DNA of 64,000 nt from positions 94,467-158,466 of the forward strand of contig BQKZ01000078.1 of the NCBI GenBank assembly GCA_036244855.1, in the 5' to 3' direction. The translations under genes were made by a program, and so were the position numbers. The first letter of the stretch is position 1; each line of letters starts with the position of its first letter. This DNA is from Temnopleurus reevesii. Taxonomy: Eukaryota > Echinodermata > Echinoidea > Temnopleuroida > Temnopleuridae. Of this stretch, positions 59,883 through 64,000 are shown piece by piece. The notes under the pieces are model-generated. The model saw only the letters and a program-made list of their open reading frames with translations. It did not search any database and had not been told where the DNA came from.

Positions 59883-60687
59883 AGGGGGTATTCTGAAATC
59901 GTTCTTATCTTTCTTTTTAACTTTCTTCTTATCTCTGTGAGTTAGGAACGCGCTAAAATCTTTCCTCAGACGTATTCTGAAAATCTTCTTAACTCGATCT
60001 TTTCTCTTGTAGGACCGCCTTCTTCCTATCTTCCACCACGCCCATTTTGAGCCCTTGACCAATCATTCAAACTGTCATATTTATAAGGAAATCAACCAAT
60101 AGCAATGTCTCCTGCATCATGGCCAAGGGTCAAGTTTCGCCCTTGTGCGTAATAGATAGATTACGCGCTGCAATTGCGCTACGCGCTCCCTGAAACAAAA
60201 ACAATGAAAAATTATGTTGCCCACGTGGCTCAAATGCAACACGTGGGTCATTCTTCGATAAATTGAAATTTCTAATTTTACGAGGGAAATTTCATAAAAC
60301 TTCTTATTTTTGACATTTTTACTCAAGTATGGTCTCCTTCTTGCTTGTCGAGAATATTTCACTCAGTGGTTAATAAGAAAATTCAAATCTATATGAGATA
60401 AAATAGCCCCACATCTATCTTAAATATCTCCTCAAATACGGAGAAAGATAACAACAAATTTCAGATAAGAAGATTTTCAGAATACGTCCTCAATCATAGG
60501 GCGCGCGTGTAGATCAGTATTACGAGCTAAATCTTGTGGGCGGGGTCAGCTAGGCAGATGTTAAGAAGAAAGTTAGGAAGAAAGTTAAGAAGAAAGATAA
60601 GAAAGTTTTCAGAATACAGATTTAGGAAAGTGACGTAGATATTGAAAGAATGAATTTAAGATAAGAACGATTTCAGAATACGGCCCA
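59883..60687. mobile_element. long palindromic element, GTATTCTGAAATCGTTCTTA ends
   Basis: Starts GGGGGTATTCTGAAATCGTT and ends AACGATTTCAGAATACGGCCC. A second inner pair (TATTCTGAAAATCTTCTTA and AAGAAGATTTTCAGAATAC) shows nested arms. The motif TTCAGAATAC recurs four times. About 800 bp, no coding capacity; in the POC5 leader intron. Confidence 0.8.
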
Positions 60688-61298
60688 AGGTTATCGGCCG
60701 AGACACCCCAACTAAACTTCTGGCAATACTGTCTAGTGCAGGGCTGGTCTAGTAGTGTTTCAATCGAGACCAGAATTAAGCGTAATAATTTGAAAATAAA
60801 AGCTGATTTTACGACCTTACTAAATCTAAAAATGGGAACTATGGCATTAAGTAACAAAAATGAGGAAGGCAGCAAAGATCAGTAGGCCTAGCCCTAGGAT
60901 TCTTATTCTTCTTCATATTACATCTGCCTCCTTCACTTCAGGCTGAAGATTCTTGCAGACTGCGGACGGAAGGATTCTTAACAACTTGCAGACGGAAATA
61001 TTCTACTAATCTTTAATCAACTTTATTGAAATCTGACATCTGATTCTTACTCTGAGTCTGACTGAGGAAACAGTCATAATGACATTTCAAAGGATGGTAA
61101 GACTTCCTTATGTACCCCCACTAGATTTACAAAAAAAATGAATTTGACGGGAAATCATCTAAAATACATAAATAGGCCTAAGGCTAAGACTAGTCTAGAA
61201 GGGGGAACGCCATGACTGAGGCGTCGTGGCGTGCGCCTGAAATCAAGCTGTTCGGGACAGTCATAGACTTGGGTTAGTTCCTGCCCGTGGGTTCGAAG

Positions 61299-62322
61299 TA
61301 GCTACGGATAGCTCTCTGGAATAGTTTTTGACATTTTTTGACATTGTCACTACTCCAGAGAGCTATGGAGTAGATACCATACCGTGCGTGTAGCACGGCG
61401 TTTTCGGATTTTAAATCGCCCAAAATTACTACTTTTTATTTTGTTATTTTCAATTTCATACCCCTTGGAACTTCGGTGCACTTATTCTGCTTCTTTCCCA
61501 CCATAAAAGAAAATGAATGGGACTTACCAGCGCTCACAATCTGAACTTTGGTTGCTTTTTCCTACTGCCTAGCAGACACGGTCATTTGAAGTTGTTGATA
61601 CAGTCATTATAATAATAATAGACACTGATGACCTCTGTTGTAAACATCCGGCTCGGGGTAAAAGGTCGAATGGTTGAGGTTTTTTGACCACTTCGCAATC
61701 ACTTCGCAATCGTCAGCCAGCTTCTGTCATTCGGAGAATTACAGAAGCGACGATTTATCTCTACAGACCGTGCAATGGGCGAGAGAGACCGTGCGCACAA
61801 GGCTAGGCTCGTAGTGCCGCGCCCTACATTAGCACAGCCCCGCGCCGCGCGAACGATCTCGCTCAATACATGCACGTTCTGTAATTCTCCGAATCACAGA
61901 AGCTGGCTGACGATTGCGAAGTGATTGCGAAGTGGTCAAAAAACCTCAACCATTCGACCTTTTACCCCGAGCCGGATGTTTACAACAGAGGTCATCAGTG
62001 TCTATTATTATTATAATGACTGTATCAACAACTTCAAATGACCGTGTCTGCTAGGCAGTAAGAAAAAGCAACCAAACTTCAAATTCTGAGCGCTGGTAAG
62101 TCCCATTCATTTTCTTTTATGGTGGGAAGGAAGCAGAAAAACTGCACCGAAGTTCCAAGGGGTATAAAATGGAGGAAAAACAAATGCAAACTAGAAATTT
62201 CGGGAGATTTAAAATACAAAAACGCCTTGCTACACGCAAGGTATTACATCAACTCCATAGCTCTCTGGAGTAGTGACAATGTCAAAAACGTCAAAAACTA
62301 TTCCAGAGAGCTATCCGTAGCT
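61299..62322. repeat. large inverted repeat around the putative POC5 promoter
   Basis: Arms 61299-61746 and 61877-62322 are reverse complements with scattered mismatches and small indels; the 130-bp centre is rich in CG dinucleotides. Each arm contains a smaller hairpin (AGCTCTCTGGA with TCCAGAGAGCT). Arm divergence argues against a simple sequencing foldback. Confidence 0.85.
61528..61746 (-). promoter_or_regulatory. POC5: putative POC5 leader exon and promoter side
   Basis: On the - strand a consensus donor (CGCTG|GTAAGT) ends at 61528, and the nearest acceptor downstream is the one 7 nt before the POC5 ATG. The GC-rich block at 61747-61876 immediately upstream is suited to a promoter. I see no TATA box that I trust. 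The leader start is not defined by the sequence. Confidence 0.4.
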
Positions 62323-64000
62323 AGGTTCGAAGCCTGGTCGCATACCGTCTTCCGGATGGAGACGTTAAGATGGCGATCCCCTTTCTCTCTTCTCCTTCCT
62401 TCTTCTTCTGGCGTAAATATTCAGAATTGAATGATACACGCCTCTAAACTACATCTTTTCCTTTCCTTTCCTACTCATAAATATTTGAAAGGCAAAATGG
62501 TATGGTCCACTCATATAAAGGCCAGCGTAATAAAAAGGCACGCATCCAAAATGCGCGTTTTATTTAATGGTAAATACGCGCTAGACGTAACTCTGTGACT
62601 TGTCTATGCATGGGACTAAGGAAGCTTTTGCGAACATAATTTCTTGCGAATGCAGCCAAGATTTGGCACAAAATCGCAAGTTTTTATAAATTATTAAATA
62701 TAAATTATTTTATACCATTTCATATTAATCTTTATAATTTATATGACATTAGGACGTAAAAAATACAGCAATAAAAGTTGGTAATTATCCTTATTTTGAT
62801 CGGCAAAAAGCAGTGCGTGCCTTTAATTAAAATGTGTTAAAAAAAACTACTGCAGTGTGGGAGACGTTGTCGTTGTCGGAAACTGTTCCTCGTAGCCAGT
62901 TTTTGTGATTTTTTCTGCTTAATTTTTATGTGATAATAATCTTCAGAATATTCTCCTTCAAGTGATACCAAATTCTGTGACTAAACGATAGTTTTTACTG
63001 TTTTGTGTTCGCTCAAAAATAAGGTGCGGGCCTTTATAGAATTCCATCATACACGTAGGCCTATATATAGGGTGTCTGAAGAAAAAAATTATTTTGCTTC
63101 TTGATATATTTATTTCACATTTCTTTCTAGAATTAGAAGCTCATCACCTTCAAAATGCAATAACTGAATTTTTTTTTTTTTAATCCAAATATTTAGCGAG
63201 AAATAAGAGAAAGAATATGGATGATTTTTCTGCATTTCTCTTCCATAGGCTATGTAGTTAAGAAATGGTACACACAGAAACTCAAATTTTGGTATAAAAT
63301 GATAAAATATGACTTTATTATTCAGGAAACCTATAACGTGCTTGAAATGGCAAATAAGAAATTTCACTCTTTCCAATGATGGGTGTTTTTCCCAGATTTG
63401 AAAATCAGATCATCATCATGTAGTAAAATTGTGACAAAATTGAAAATTATGAGAAATTGTGTATCCCCGATTTCCCATAGGAAACGCATGGGGAAATTGC
63501 AACTTCTGTATACACAAATTGAAGGGTCTACTGTATTTCTTGTAACTTTATGATGGGTAAAAATATCTAAACGTGCTGAAATCATTAGAATGCCCAGAAT
63601 TTTCTGTTTCTATACATACCAAATACGAGGGATAAAATGGAGCAGATCATATCGTAATTATCTGATGAAATCAGGGAAAAAAGTGACCATTTTTTTGCCC
63701 GATTTTGGTATGATTTTCTGCAGACACTTTCAGTGAGTGTGCAGACACCCTACTACATATATGATGGGGTCACATTAATTTGTATACTTTTTCTAAAGCA
63801 TTTTTGGATCGTGGTACTTAGCATGTATATCTCCTATTATACAAAATTATTTTTTAAAATCTTGGCACGAAATGAAACTAGATATTTCAGGCTTCAAATA
63901 TTTCCAAAAATAAAATTAATCCACGAAAGAATCACAGAGATATCGCGATATCAAAATTCGATTGACGAAACGATCGCATCGCTCCATGCTGGAAAATGGC
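62323..64000. other. right flank beyond the inverted repeat
   Basis: AT-rich sequence with one terminal-inverted-repeat element (63067-63752). If the mirrored donor at 62095/62096 is used, this would be the first intron of a rightward transcript, but no acceptor or exon was recognised before the window ends. Confidence 0.4.
63067..63752. mobile_element. element with TAGGGTGTCTG inverted ends
   Basis: Starts TAGGGTGTCTGAAGAAA and ends TTTCTGCAGACAC..GTGTGCAGACACCCTA, with the terminal motif doubled at the right end. No open reading frame of interest. Confidence 0.55.

Noticed and set aside
62119..62430. Open frame of 103 codons at the right arm of the inverted repeat
   Set aside because: Starts within the mirrored leader, no recognisable protein, and runs across the end of the inverted repeat.

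Overview
This is a eukaryotic window: AT-rich, intron-rich DNA carrying two multi-exon animal genes in convergent orientation and very many short repeats. A tRNA-derived SINE with an (ATT)n tail, abundant palindromic MITEs and the level of divergence of both proteins from vertebrates suggest an echinoderm, most likely a sea urchin. That is an inference, not proven by the sequence. Five isolated N characters (18298, 35273, 40869, 49693, 58244) show a draft assembly; three are flanked by near-identical direct copies, so some duplications here are probably unmerged contig ends or haplotypes.

Left gene, + strand, 3922-29289: a TANC1/TANC2 (Drosophila rolling pebbles) family scaffold. I could assemble 21 exons with matching splice phases throughout (about 2,316 residues). 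The 5' end lies left of the window. Order: disordered Pro/Gln-rich N-terminus, P-loop NTPase (Walker A and B visible), about ten ankyrin repeats, three TPRs, a charged coiled coil, and a Ser/Gln-rich tail ending in a PDZ-ligand-like T-A-L. One in-frame TAA interrupts the NTPase exon at a position where vertebrate TANC2 has Tyr.

Right gene, - strand, 59028 down to 41748 or 40252: POC5, the centrin-binding centriole protein, complete in 10 coding exons (558 residues). Its last coding exon is present twice, each copy open and with a good acceptor, and is surrounded by degenerate partial copies separated by AATC microsatellite. A 5' leader exon probably lies in a large inverted repeat at 61299-62322, whose GC-rich centre looks like a promoter and whose arms mirror the same donor site on both strands.

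Between the genes (29.3-40.2 kb) and in the introns there is no further coding sequence I can support. The space is filled by SINE copies, pogo-like MITEs with TA target sites, piggyBac-like elements with TTAA sites, at least eight other palindromic families, a LINE 3' end and a broken Ty3/gypsy gag-protease fragment.

Best leads: an inverted copy of the TANC exon-11 splice acceptor placed just before exon 13; a diverged, phase-compatible 66-nt partial exon duplicate at 15001-15066; the mirrored POC5 leader; the POC5 terminal-exon ladder; and the single premature stop in TANC.
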